From: Paenibacillus sp. W2I17 | GTDB taxonomy: Bacteria > Bacillota > Bacilli > Paenibacillales > Paenibacillaceae | DNA: 64,000 nt | Direction of reading: 5' to 3' | Assembly (NCBI RefSeq): GCF_030815985.1 | Contig: NZ_JAUSXM010000001.1 | Coordinates: 3,348,001-3,412,000, forward strand | In this document: positions 1 through 8,578 of the stretch, piece after piece | Layout: each line of letters opens with the position of its first letter | Numbering within the stretch: the first letter of the stretch is position 1 | Notes under the pieces: model-generated | Databases searched by the model: none | What the model was told of the DNA's origin: nothing | What the model saw: the letters and a program-made list of their open reading frames with translations, nothing else | Made by a program: the position numbers and the translations under genes

Positions 1-565
1 TCGGGTACACCCCTGCATCCAGCAAAGCTCCCCCACCCAGATCCGGATTAAGCAACCTTCCTTCCGGCTCCCAGCCGACACGGAATCCAAAGTCTGCCTG
101 GAGCAAACGCACTTCACCAATTCGTCCTTCTGCAATCCATGCTCTGGCTTGAGCAATCGGTGGCAGAAAGCGTGTCCACATCCCTTCCATCAGAAAAAGG
201 TTACGCTCCCGTGCCGTCTCCACCAGTTGCTCCAACTGACGTGCATTCATCGTAAACGGCTTTTCACAGAGCACCGCCTTGCCTGCCTCCAGACAAGCCA
301 TTACATTCTCCTTATGCACAGGATGAGGTGTTGCCACATAGATAATATCTACCTCAGGATCTTGCAGCATCTCATCATAAGAACCGTAAGCGCGTGCAAA
401 ACCATATTCAGCTGCAAACTTCTCCGCGCTTCCGGCTGTCCGTGAACCTACCGCTGCTTTCACAGCGTTTCCCGCATGTTCCAAATCCCTTGCAAACTGG
501 GATGCAATCCATCCCGTGCCCATAATGCCCCAGCGTACTTTGTCCCGTCCCACTACTTCTGTCAT
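1..565 (-). CDS. Gfo/Idh/MocA family oxidoreductase (partial, C-terminus outside window)
   Basis: Reading the minus strand from the ATG at 565 gives about 188 residues that run off the left edge. The N-terminus has a Rossmann start (WGIMGTGWIAS), then VATPHPVHKENV, the EKP motif of this family (AVLCEKPFTMNA, the lysine that helps bind cofactor and substrate), and a GGGALLDAGVYP segment typical of the second domain. A GGGAGG ribosome site lies about 9 bases upstream of the ATG. Family members are NAD(P)-dependent dehydrogenases of sugars, inositols or related compounds. The substrate cannot be told from this fragment. It is divergent from the regulator gene at 1054. Confidence 0.9.
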   Translation of the reverse strand, partial: MTEVVGRDKVRWGIMGTGWIASQFARDLEHAGNAVKAAVGSRTAGSAEKFAAEYGFARAYGSYDEMLQDPEVDIIYVATPHPVHKENVMACLEAGKAVLCEKPFTMNARQLEQLVETARERNLFLMEGMWTRFLPPIAQARAWIAEGRIGEVRLLQADFGFRVGWEPEGRLLNPDLGGGALLDAGVYP

Positions 566-1053
566 ATTAAAGCCTCCCTACTGCAATTTGAGTTGAAAAG
601 GTTAATGATTCAGATCAGGCCAACATGTTATCCCCTTTATTTTACCAAAAAGAAACGCTTACGTCAGAAAACGATTTCGATTATGTGCTTTCAATAGAAT
701 TCAAGCTCATCAGGGCCTCGAACATATCTGTGTACATTTCAATTCTCCAGTAGATTTGCTAAGATTATCAGCAGACTAGGGCCAAGAAGTCTTGTCCGTA
801 AACATACTTGTAACTAGCGACAATCTGGTTAAACTATCGATCACATCTGATAACGGGATCATATACCCTGTGCTATTCGTAAAACATCTGACTATACTGC
901 AAACGCGCTTTGACAAGGCAGCCAGTAATCATAACATCATGCAAAACGCATCAATAGACGTTCAAGAAAGACGTTCAGGTCCGAGAAAATATGGTGCGTT
1001 CCAGATTCAATCATTACCTAAACTGTTCAAAAGAAAGGAGGACGCATAACACC
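566..1053. other. Intergenic region between divergent genes, no gene seen
   Basis: About 490 bases between the oxidoreductase (minus) and the AraC-type regulator (plus). Short open frames here lack a ribosome site and family resemblance. The region presumably holds the two divergent promoters. I could not pick out a convincing Fur box or sigma-A promoter for the regulator by eye. Confidence 0.5.
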
Positions 1054-2775
1054 ATGACTACCATCCCCGGTACCGTCCACAACGGCATGAATCCACACAT
1101 GTTGCATCAGCAGACAAGTCCCAAGGAATCCTCAACCCGAGCAGGCCTGGATGCATTCCTGAATGATACTCTGATCGAACTTCGTCAGGCAGAACATATT
1201 ATAACCCGTGGGAAATGGCACTGGTCCACAACTGAGCTAGCTCATCATACCTTCATATACATGCACAAATTCACAGGCCAACTGATCATGAATGGGATCA
1301 AATTTTACGTGGTTCGCAAATCAGCTTGTCTATGCACACCAGGAACTGCAATTGAACTGATTAGTGATGAAGACCATGATATTGAACTGTATATCATTCA
1401 CTTTGATCTGTATCGGGCTACGGAGAAGACAAAAGCCAGACGAATCTACGAACGTGAGCTCAGTTCCCCTGTTACAGGCTGGATTCAGGGCCCATTTTAC
1501 GGTATACAGCGCATTGCCGCACAGCTTACACAATTAACCAACGAAGGTTTGGAAACAGGCTTGAAAGCACAGCTCTTCCTGACGGAACTGTTACATATGC
1601 TCTGGCCTCAAGAAGACCAGACTGACGTGGGGGCTGGGCAGGATGAACCCGAACAGTGGCTCAGGTCCACCCTGCAATACATGCGCGAAAACTATATGCT
1701 CGAGATCAAACTGGAAAAGCTGGCTGAACTGGCTGACATGCACCCGTCCTATTACTCGCAGCTATTCAAGAGCCGCATGCAGAAAAATCCGATTGAATAC
1801 ATCACTCATCTGCGTATGAACCGGGCCAAGGAATTACTGCTCACTTCCGATCTTCGTATCCGTGATGTGGCTCGTGAAGTGGGTTACCGTGACGAATTTT
1901 ATTTCAGCAGACGTTTCCGGAACCATGCCGGTTATGCGCCAACTTCCTATTCGAAGCAGGTCCACCGAAATATCGTGTCGCTCTCCTATCCATACACGGA
2001 CCACCTGATGACACTTGGTATCACGCCATGCGCAGCTCAGATCCAAGGCCATCTTCCTCATATGCCCAAATCGCTGACGCTGCCCTTCCACGCCTATGAA
2101 CCTTGGGAACAGGGACGTCAGGCTTTCCTGGATGTGAATCCTGAATTGATTCTGACCAAGGACAATTCAGCTGCCAAAGCGATGGAGCATATTGGCGATG
2201 TCGCACCCATCATCACGATTCCCTGGAACCAGACAGACGTCTTTGGTCATCTGCATCAGATTGCATCCATTGTGGATCGCACCCAAGCAGCCACAGATTG
2301 GCTGGATCGACATGAACGCAAGGCAGAGCGTGCACGCAAAAAAATCAAGGAATTCGTCGGGGACATCACCGTTGCCGTTGGCACGTTAACGCCTAAAGGT
2401 CCACGGATGTACAGCCATCGGAACTTTGGACATGTTTTTTATCGAACCTTGCAATTGGCCGCTCCTCAGCGTATTCAGACCGAACTGGCTGGCAAATCTC
2501 CCGGCGTTGGATTCAACTGGCTGCCCTTCACACCAGGAGAATGGGACGGACTGGAGGCAGATGTGCTGGTACTGGCGATTAATTCTATGCATGAAAAGGC
2601 AACACTGTTGAAAGAGATGGCTTCGAATCCACTGTGGAACAGCCATCCTGCGGTAAAAAACGGACGTGTACATCTCATCGACTGGAACTCATGGGTCGTA
2701 TATGCTCCATATTCCATCAACATCCAGCTCGATGAAGCGCTCTCTATGTTGACGAACAAACCTTCACTTTTGTAA
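1054..2775 (+). CDS. btr: AraC-family regulator fused to a siderophore-binding-protein-like domain (Btr type)
   Basis: 573 residues. Start chosen at ATG 1054 because AAAGGAGG lies at 1034-1041; an in-frame ATG at 991 has no such site. Residues ~30-190 look like an AraC sensor region. Residues ~200-300 hold two HTH units (LEKLAELADMHPSYYSQLFK and LRIRDVAREVGYRDEFYFSR). Residues ~310-570 resemble a FecB-type periplasmic binding domain (LGITPCAAQIQG, VNPELILTKD, LKEMASNPLWNSHPAVKNGR). This is the layout of Bacillus subtilis Btr, which senses bacillibactin in the cytoplasm and activates the feu uptake genes. The iron-siderophore transporter directly downstream fits that role. Ligand identity is inferred. 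Confidence 0.88.
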   Translation: MTTIPGTVHNGMNPHMLHQQTSPKESSTRAGLDAFLNDTLIELRQAEHIITRGKWHWSTTELAHHTFIYMHKFTGQLIMNGIKFYVVRKSACLCTPGTAIELISDEDHDIELYIIHFDLYRATEKTKARRIYERELSSPVTGWIQGPFYGIQRIAAQLTQLTNEGLETGLKAQLFLTELLHMLWPQEDQTDVGAGQDEPEQWLRSTLQYMRENYMLEIKLEKLAELADMHPSYYSQLFKSRMQKNPIEYITHLRMNRAKELLLTSDLRIRDVAREVGYRDEFYFSRRFRNHAGYAPTSYSKQVHRNIVSLSYPYTDHLMTLGITPCAAQIQGHLPHMPKSLTLPFHAYEPWEQGRQAFLDVNPELILTKDNSAAKAMEHIGDVAPIITIPWNQTDVFGHLHQIASIVDRTQAATDWLDRHERKAERARKKIKEFVGDITVAVGTLTPKGPRMYSHRNFGHVFYRTLQLAAPQRIQTELAGKSPGVGFNWLPFTPGEWDGLEADVLVLAINSMHEKATLLKEMASNPLWNSHPAVKNGRVHLIDWNSWVVYAPYSINIQLDEALSMLTNKPSLL

Positions 2776-2797
2776 TCTAAAAAATGTCCATCTCCAA

Positions 2798-2836
2798 AAT
2801 CTTAATTTATGCCATGTACGGGCCTGAATTAAGATT
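2798..2836. repeat. Perfect 10-bp inverted repeat upstream of the permease promoter
   Basis: AATCTTAATT at 2798-2807 and its exact reverse complement at 2827-2836 are separated by 19 bases. No U-tract follows, so it is a poor terminator. It covers the -35 region of the TATAAT at 2838-2843, where an AraC-type activator could bind. That role is a guess. Confidence 0.45.
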
Positions 2837-2837
2837 C

Positions 2838-2868
2838 TATAATGATCACTAATTGATAATGATAATCA
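2838..2868 (+). promoter_or_regulatory. -10 box followed by a Fur-type box
   Basis: A consensus TATAAT is at 2838-2843 with no good -35, as expected for an activator-dependent promoter. Just downstream, TGATAATGATAATCA (2854-2868) matches the Bacillus 7-1-7 Fur box TGATAATNATTATCA at all but one position. A Fur dimer here would sit at the transcription start and block it when iron is replete. Activation by the Btr-like regulator plus Fur repression is the known logic of feu-type genes. Confidence 0.75.
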
Positions 2869-2874
2869 ATAACA

Positions 2875-3948
2875 ATGAAATACGTTGTTGGTACCAAAGG
2901 AGTGACCCGTATTCAACATCCGGGACTGCCACATCGTCCGTCTAATTCAAGAAAATCTGCAGTGACCGTTGGGCTGACGTTTTTGTCTGCCATAGCCATA
3001 CTGCTGCTAAGTATGTTTGTCGCAATCTCTTTAGGTGCCAAAGGGCTAACGCTGGAAACCGTATGGGCTGCCATATTTCAGTACAACCCAGCTTTGACAC
3101 CACATCAGATTATTCATGAACTGCGGCTGCCTCGTGTCCTTGCCGCGGTTATTATCGGCGCTGCCTTTGCCGTTGCAGGAGCTTTAATGCAAGGTATTAC
3201 GCGTAATCCGCTGGCAGACACGGGCATTCTGGGCATCAATGCTGGAGCCACTTTTGTCGTAGCACTGAGCTTTGCCTTTTGGCCCGGACTGCCATACGGC
3301 TGGATTATGTTTTTATCATTCATGGGGGCTGTTCTGGGCACACTGCTTATCTTCCTGCTTGGAATGGCAGCACCTGGTGGTCTGAATTCCATCAGACTGA
3401 CCGTTGCCGGAGCCGTTATTGCAGCCATGTTTACCTCGCTCAGCACAGGCATTGCCATTTATTTTGATCTGAGTCAGGATCTGGCCTTCTGGTATGCGGG
3501 TGGTTTTGGCGGAATTGAATGGCGGCATCTGAAGTTAATTCTTCCCGTACTGCTCGTGACACTAGTACTGATTATGCCACTCGCCCGGCGTGTATCGCTT
3601 ATGTCACTCGGTGAAGAAGTAGCGATTAATCTCGGGATCAACCTGCGCTGGACGAGATTTCTCGCCCTTGCAGCGGTTGTTGTGCTGGCTGGTGTGTCCG
3701 TGTCGGCAGTGGGCTCGATTGGATTTGTCGGACTCGTCATCCCTCATATCTCACGCAAACTGGTGGGTGTGGATTATCGACTTATCATTCCGATGTCTTC
3801 TCTACTTGGAGCGATATTACTGGTGCTCGCCGATCTGGGCTCACGCATCGTGAACCCGCCCGAGGAGCTAGCGGTAGGCATTATGGTCGCTTTTGTCGGT
3901 GTACCGTTCTTCCTCTATCTGGCCCGTAAAGAAAGGAGGGCCTTGTAG
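2875..3948 (+). CDS. FecCD-family iron-siderophore ABC permease (first subunit)
   Basis: 357 residues from ATG 2875. It has about nine to ten hydrophobic segments and FecCD signatures: LRLPRVLAAVIIGAAFAVAG, MQGITRNPLADTGILGINAG and VGSIGFVGLVIPHISRKLVG. It pairs with the next gene to form the membrane channel for ferric siderophores. The start is uncertain. ATG 2875 has no ribosome site and lies only 6 bases past the Fur box, while an AAAGGAG at 2896-2902 inside the frame points to a start near 2911, where the in-frame codon is ATT. Either way the hydrophobic core is unaffected. The stop overlaps the next start by one base. Confidence 0.9.
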   Translation: MKYVVGTKGVTRIQHPGLPHRPSNSRKSAVTVGLTFLSAIAILLLSMFVAISLGAKGLTLETVWAAIFQYNPALTPHQIIHELRLPRVLAAVIIGAAFAVAGALMQGITRNPLADTGILGINAGATFVVALSFAFWPGLPYGWIMFLSFMGAVLGTLLIFLLGMAAPGGLNSIRLTVAGAVIAAMFTSLSTGIAIYFDLSQDLAFWYAGGFGGIEWRHLKLILPVLLVTLVLIMPLARRVSLMSLGEEVAINLGINLRWTRFLALAAVVVLAGVSVSAVGSIGFVGLVIPHISRKLVGVDYRLIIPMSSLLGAILLVLADLGSRIVNPPEELAVGIMVAFVGVPFFLYLARKERRAL

Positions 3949-4967
3949 TGATGAATTTTAATACACCTTCACGAGGTAAACGTTCGATAATCGTCAGTAT
4001 CACGCTGCTCTGCATCGCCATTGCCGTTATTGTGATCAGCCTGAACACGGGAACCATTCGTCTCTCCCCAGTGGCTGTGTTACAGACTTTGCTTGGTAAT
4101 GGCAGTTCGGATGATCAGATTGTACTGTTTGATTACCGACTGCCTCGCATCCTGGTAACTGTACTGGCTGGAGCGGGACTTGGTATTGCCGGAGCAGCCT
4201 TGCAAGGGATCACCCGCAATCCATTGGCGGACCCAGGCATATTGGGATTGCATGCAGGGGCAGCATTTGGACTAATGGTGTTTGTTAGTCTCTCCTTTAC
4301 GATGGATGGCTCTGTGGCCTTGCTGATTCCGTTGTTTGCTTTTGCAGGCAGTGTGGCCGCTGCCCTGATCATCATGCTGTTATCTTATGATCGGCACAAC
4401 GGCGTATCGCCCATTAAGCTGATTCTGGTGGGAATCGCGGTAGCGGCCGGGTTCCATGCGTTAACACTCTATCTATCCCTGCGTTTGGATGAAGACACTT
4501 ATTCCTTTGCCGCTCGCTGGCTGGCAGGAAGCGTCTGGGGCCGGGATTGGATTCATGTGCAAGCTTTGCTTCCTTGGGTGGTGTTATGTATCTCTTATAT
4601 TTGGAGTCGATCCAAAACGCTCGATGCCTTCAATCTTGGAGATGCTGCCGCAACCAGTATCGGGACGCCTGTCCGATCCCAGCGTATTATTTTGCTGCTC
4701 TGTGCCGTGGCTTTGTCTGCCGTTAGTGTATCCATGGCTGGTGGAATCGGCTTTATCGGTCTGGCAGCGCCACATCTGGCGCGTAGACTTGTGGGTCCGA
4801 TGCATCGGCATCTGATTCCAGCCGCCGGGCTCATCGGTATGGTTATTCTGGTGACCGCCGATACGATCGGGCGAACGATCTTTCAGCCTAACGCCATTCC
4901 AGCAGGCGTGGTGGTTGCTGCGATTGGTGCACCTTACTTTTTGTACCTGTTAGTACGAAGCAAGTGA
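3948..4967 (+). CDS. FecCD-family iron-siderophore ABC permease (second subunit)
   Basis: 339 residues, GTG start at 3948 (ATG at 3951 also possible), with GAAAGGAGGG at 3931-3940. It shares the family motifs of its partner: DYRLPRILVTVLAGAGLGIAG, LQGITRNPLADPGILGLHAG and MAGGIGFIGLAAPHLARRLVG, with multiple membrane helices. Translational coupling with the first permease suggests a heterodimeric channel of the FeuB/FeuC kind. No ATPase gene follows, so energy must come from an ATPase encoded elsewhere, as with the shared YusV ATPase of B. subtilis. Confidence 0.92.
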   Translation: MMNFNTPSRGKRSIIVSITLLCIAIAVIVISLNTGTIRLSPVAVLQTLLGNGSSDDQIVLFDYRLPRILVTVLAGAGLGIAGAALQGITRNPLADPGILGLHAGAAFGLMVFVSLSFTMDGSVALLIPLFAFAGSVAAALIIMLLSYDRHNGVSPIKLILVGIAVAAGFHALTLYLSLRLDEDTYSFAARWLAGSVWGRDWIHVQALLPWVVLCISYIWSRSKTLDAFNLGDAAATSIGTPVRSQRIILLLCAVALSAVSVSMAGGIGFIGLAAPHLARRLVGPMHRHLIPAAGLIGMVILVTADTIGRTIFQPNAIPAGVVVAAIGAPYFLYLLVRSK

Positions 4968-5028
4968 TCTTTTTTTCAAAAAAACAATAAAGACATCCAA
5001 GAGATGTTCAAGGAGAATGTGACTACCC

Positions 5029-5976
5029 ATGTTAAAGAAAAATCTTATGCTTGTCATGAGTATCTGTCTGGTGCTTGTGCTTGCAGCCTGTGGAACGACC
5101 AATAATTCATCATCTGCTTCTGGTGGTTCGTCTACGGATACTTCAACCAAGAATCAAGACAACAGTGCAAGTTCGGGAGAGCAACGTATTGCCTCCATGT
5201 CGATTCACTTGACCAATGATCTGCTGTCTCTTGGCATTACTCCGGTTGGTTCCGTTATCGGTGGCGAAGCCAAAGGTTTCCTGTCCCATGTTGCTGATCA
5301 ACTTCAAAATACAACGCCACTTGGTCCGGTTAAAGACCCGGATATGGAAGCTTTGCTTGCCCTAAAACCCGATGTGATCTATCTGGACGAAGAATTTTCC
5401 GGTGGTGATCTTGCCAAATTCGAAAAAATTGCTCCGGTGCATGTCTTCAATCTGGATGACGGTACATGGCGCGACCATCTGAAAGACATTGGCAAACTCG
5501 TGAATCGCGAGAAGGAAGCCGAGCAATACATTCAGGACTACGCGACCGAAACGGAAGAAGTGAAGTCCCTCATTAACGACACCATTGGTGATGGGACTGT
5601 GATGGCAATCCGTGTTACTGCCAAAGAATTGCGTGTATTCAGTACACGCCGTCCCGTGGGTCCCATTTTGTATGAGGATCTCGGTCTGACTCCTGCCAAA
5701 GGGATCACAGATATCGATTCGACTAAACCGTATCAAGTCGTCTCCCGTGAAATATTGCCGGACTATGATGCAGATGCGATCTTTGTAGTTGTGAATTCGG
5801 ATGATGAAGCCCAGACCATGTTCAAGGAACTGCAAAACAATCCGATCTGGCAAGGCCTGAAAGCAGTCAAAGCCGGCCATGTCTACCCGATTGGTGCACA
5901 GCCTTGGCTGGATTACTCATCTATCGGTAATAAAATGGCCATGGATGAAGCCAAAGAAATGTTCTCCAAGAAGTAA
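5029..5976 (+). CDS. Iron-siderophore-binding lipoprotein (FecB/FeuA type)
   Basis: 315 residues. The N-terminus is a lipoprotein signal (MLKKNLMLVMSICLVLVLAAC) with lipobox LAAC and the modified Cys at residue 21, then a Ser/Thr/Asn-rich linker. The rest is a Fe3+-siderophore binding fold: RIASMSIHLTNDLLSLGITP, LALKPDVIYLDEEF and ELQNNPIWQGLKAVKAGHVY. It would sit on the outer face of the membrane and hand the ferric siderophore to the two permeases just upstream. It resembles the C-terminal domain of the regulator at 1054, as expected if both see the same ligand. Confidence 0.92.
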   Translation: MLKKNLMLVMSICLVLVLAACGTTNNSSSASGGSSTDTSTKNQDNSASSGEQRIASMSIHLTNDLLSLGITPVGSVIGGEAKGFLSHVADQLQNTTPLGPVKDPDMEALLALKPDVIYLDEEFSGGDLAKFEKIAPVHVFNLDDGTWRDHLKDIGKLVNREKEAEQYIQDYATETEEVKSLINDTIGDGTVMAIRVTAKELRVFSTRRPVGPILYEDLGLTPAKGITDIDSTKPYQVVSREILPDYDADAIFVVVNSDDEAQTMFKELQNNPIWQGLKAVKAGHVYPIGAQPWLDYSSIGNKMAMDEAKEMFSKK

Positions 5977-6012
5977 GTTTCCGTACACTCAACACTAACG
6001 TGTGACAATACC

Positions 6013-6090
6013 AAAAAACCTCTCTTTAGAGACCGGAACAGAGTTAGTTATTTTACTCTCTTCCGCTCAAAGTAGAGGTTTTTGTTTTTT
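6013..6090 (+). terminator. Rho-independent terminator after siderophore genes
   Basis: Nested inverted repeats: AAAAACCTCT (6014-6023) pairs with AGAGGTTTTT (6074-6083), and inside it CGGAA/TTCCG and GAGT/ACTC also pair. A run of T follows. It ends the siderophore unit. Confidence 0.7.
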
Positions 6091-6170
6091 TCTTATCTAT
6101 TTTACTTGTTTACTTTCCAGCCAATCGACCCGGAAATACCTTAAATTCAAAATAAATGATCTGTATTCAC

Positions 6171-6199
6171 TTGACGATATATTAAATCGAACTTAAAAT
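6171..6199 (+). promoter_or_regulatory. Sigma-A promoter of the marR-ABC operon
   Basis: TTGACG at 6171-6176, a 17-base spacer and TAAAAT at 6194-6199. The -10 box runs into the palindrome at 6196-6223. It drives the MarR-type gene and probably the exporter behind it. Confidence 0.7.
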
Positions 6200-6223
6200 T
6201 TATTTAGTCGACTAACTAAATTT
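6196..6223. promoter_or_regulatory. Near-perfect 28-bp palindrome, likely MarR operator
   Basis: The two 14-base arms (6196-6209 and 6210-6223) are reverse complements except at one position, with core TTTAGTCGACTAA. It overlaps the -10 box and the likely start of transcription, so a dimeric MarR protein bound here would shut off its own operon. Such TTAGT-N2-ACTAA cores are common for MarR-type repressors of efflux genes. Confidence 0.75.
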
Positions 6224-6290
6224 GCGTGTTCAAAAAGTCTGGTTTTCAGTACCGAGAAGATGGAATGAAGGTAGAAATGGAGTAGATGAT

Positions 6291-6725
6291 ATGAACCCAG
6301 TCCAAAATGATAGGTTAATGGGGCAGCTATCCGAACTCGTGAAACTGAAACGCTACAAGGTTCATGAGAAACTTGTGAACCACCCCGAGTTATACCCGGG
6401 GCAGCCCCCTTTGCTGTTCCAGCTTGAACGGGAAGATGGCCAATCCCAGAAAAACCTGGCCGAACAACTTCAGCGCAGTCCCGCAACGGTAACCGTGATG
6501 CTCAAGCGCATGGAATCATCCGGTTATGTGAGACGTGAAGCAGACCCAAAAGATATGCGCAGTCTGCGGGTATACCTGACGGATCAGGGGCGCTCTGCGC
6601 TACAAGAATTGAGAGAAGTGATTCAGGAGTTGGAACAGCAGGCCCAGAAAGATTTTACACCGGAAGAATCCGAGATCATGTCTGCACTTGCACAGCGTAT
6701 GCTCCAAAACCTGCGTGAGACCTGA
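6291..6725 (+). CDS. MarR-family transcriptional regulator
   Basis: 144 residues from ATG 6291, with GGAG at 6279-6282; an upstream TTG at 6222 lies inside the operator and was rejected. It has the winged helix of MarR proteins: SQKNLAEQLQRSPATVTVMLKRMESSGYVRREADPKDMRSLRVYLT, with long terminal helices for dimerisation. Length matches the family (about 140-150). It stands directly before two ABC exporter genes and behind a palindromic operator, so it is probably the local repressor, released by a drug-like compound. Confidence 0.9.
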   Translation: MNPVQNDRLMGQLSELVKLKRYKVHEKLVNHPELYPGQPPLLFQLEREDGQSQKNLAEQLQRSPATVTVMLKRMESSGYVRREADPKDMRSLRVYLTDQGRSALQELREVIQELEQQAQKDFTPEESEIMSALAQRMLQNLRET

Positions 6726-6793
6726 GGTGATGCAGACTCGCGACATCGTTTAAAAGAAAATACTTATGCTATGAAGATTGAGGTGATTCCCTA

Positions 6794-8578
6794 TTGTGGA
6801 CGTTAAAACGATTCTTGACCCCGTATAAGTCGGCGGCAATCTTCGCCCCACTGCTCATGGTACTTGAGGTTACCATGGACCTGCTCCAGCCCAAGCTGAT
6901 GTCCAGCATCGTGGATGATGGTGTACTTGCAGGGAATCTGCCCCATATCGTGACTACAGGTCTGATCATGCTACTTGTTGCGTTAATCGGCTGGGTTGGC
7001 GGCGCAGGCTGTACACTCTATTCAAGTAATGCTGCCGTTGGATACGGCACAGATCTGCGCCAGGAACTGTTTGACCATATTCAAACCTTCTCCTTCCGCA
7101 ATCTGGATACGTTTCAGGAAGGATCTCTGATCACTCGTCTGACCAGTGACATTACCCAGATGCAGACCTTTGTACAGATGCTGCTACGGATGTTTATCCG
7201 TTCACCAATGCTAATCATCGGTAGTATCATCATGGCGTTTACGATCAGTGTAAAGCTGGCTTTAATTCTTATTGCGACTGTACCGGTGCTGTTTATTATT
7301 TTATTTATTCTGATAAAAGCTTCCTATCCGCTGTTCGCCAGTGTGCAGAACAAACTTGATCAGGTCAACGCCGTGCTTCAGGAGAATCTTGCCGGCATTC
7401 GTGTCGTCAAGGCATTTGCACGTGCACGTCTGGAGAAAAAACGGTTCAAGCAATCCAACGAAGATTACACTACAACCGCCGTCAAAGCTTGGCGGATCGT
7501 CACACTGAATGCACCCGTGCTTAGCCTGATGCTGAACGCTACCATTGTAGCGGTGCTGTGGTTCGGAGGTTTCCAGGTAGTGGGAGGCGATATTGCTGCC
7601 GGAGATCTGATTGCTTTTATCAACTATGTCACGGTTGTACTCTCTTCCCTCACGTCGATCGGCATGATGATGATGAGTTTCTCCCGCGCCAAGGTATCTG
7701 CTGCACGGATCAACGAGGTGTTACATACACAGCCGGATATTCAATCGGGAACCGATAACTCCGGGAATGTACAGTCATCCCCGTCTACTCGTGATCAGTC
7801 CCGAAACCAAACGTCTTCTCTTCCCTCCCACACAGGCGGTCAAGTGGAGTTCAGAGACGTATCTTTCCGTTATGACGGAGACCATGCACTCACTGACATT
7901 AACCTGAAGGCTCGCCCGGGTGAGAAAGTGGCCCTGATCGGTTCAACAGGTTCAGGCAAAACCTCGCTGGTGCAGCTGATTCCCCGTCTATACGATGCTT
8001 CGCAGGGTGAAGTGCTCGTGAATGGAGTGAACGTTCGCCACTGGGATCTTCAGGATCTTCGCAGCCGTGTGTCCATTGTGCTACAGGAATCCATCCTGTT
8101 CAGCGGCAGCATCCGGGATAACATTTGTTTCGGCCGGCCCGGTGCAACAGATGCTGAATTGCGTGCTGCGGCACAAGCTGCGGCAGCGGATGATTTTATT
8201 ATGAAACTGAAAGATGGGTATGACACGGAGCTGGGTCAACGCGGGGTCAATCTGTCCGGTGGACAGAAACAGCGGATATCCATTGCACGTGCCCTGCTCA
8301 TGCGACCGGAAGTACTGATTCTGGATGATAGCACCAGTGCTGTGGATCTGCGTACGGAAGCGAGCATTCAGAAGGCTTTGCAATCTTTGATGAAAGACAG
8401 CACGACCTTTTTAATTGCACAGCGGATCTCCTCCGTGAAGGATGCAGACTGTATATATGTTATTGATGAAGGACAGATCGTTGCCAGGGGCACACATGAT
8501 GACCTTATGGCTCATTCATCACACTATCAAGCCATCTTTTATTCGCAGCAACGGAAGGAGGATGTTCAATTTGGCTAA
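6794..8578 (+). CDS. ABC exporter half-transporter with a degenerate ATP site (heterodimer subunit 1)
   Basis: 594 residues; TTG start at 6794 supported by GAGGTGA at 6780-6786. An N-terminal six-helix exporter domain (~1-310) is followed by a Ser/Thr/Gln-rich linker and a nucleotide-binding domain. Walker A is GSTGSGKTS and the signature is LSGGQKQR. Two catalytic positions are off-consensus: Walker B reads VLILDDSTSAVD (Asp where the catalytic Glu should be) and the switch is AQR instead of AHR. That is typical of the impaired half of heterodimeric multidrug exporters such as BmrC/BmrD. Its partner follows with an 8-base overlap. Confidence 0.9.
   Translation: MWTLKRFLTPYKSAAIFAPLLMVLEVTMDLLQPKLMSSIVDDGVLAGNLPHIVTTGLIMLLVALIGWVGGAGCTLYSSNAAVGYGTDLRQELFDHIQTFSFRNLDTFQEGSLITRLTSDITQMQTFVQMLLRMFIRSPMLIIGSIIMAFTISVKLALILIATVPVLFIILFILIKASYPLFASVQNKLDQVNAVLQENLAGIRVVKAFARARLEKKRFKQSNEDYTTTAVKAWRIVTLNAPVLSLMLNATIVAVLWFGGFQVVGGDIAAGDLIAFINYVTVVLSSLTSIGMMMMSFSRAKVSAARINEVLHTQPDIQSGTDNSGNVQSSPSTRDQSRNQTSSLPSHTGGQVEFRDVSFRYDGDHALTDINLKARPGEKVALIGSTGSGKTSLVQLIPRLYDASQGEVLVNGVNVRHWDLQDLRSRVSIVLQESILFSGSIRDNICFGRPGATDAELRAAAQAAAADDFIMKLKDGYDTELGQRGVNLSGGQKQRISIARALLMRPEVLILDDSTSAVDLRTEASIQKALQSLMKDSTTFLIAQRISSVKDADCIYVIDEGQIVARGTHDDLMAHSSHYQAIFYSQQRKEDVQFG

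Noticed and set aside
792..1049. 85-codon frame upstream of the AraC-type regulator
   Set aside because: No ribosome site, no recognisable motif, and it ends at the regulator's own ribosome site; it is best seen as part of the intergenic region.
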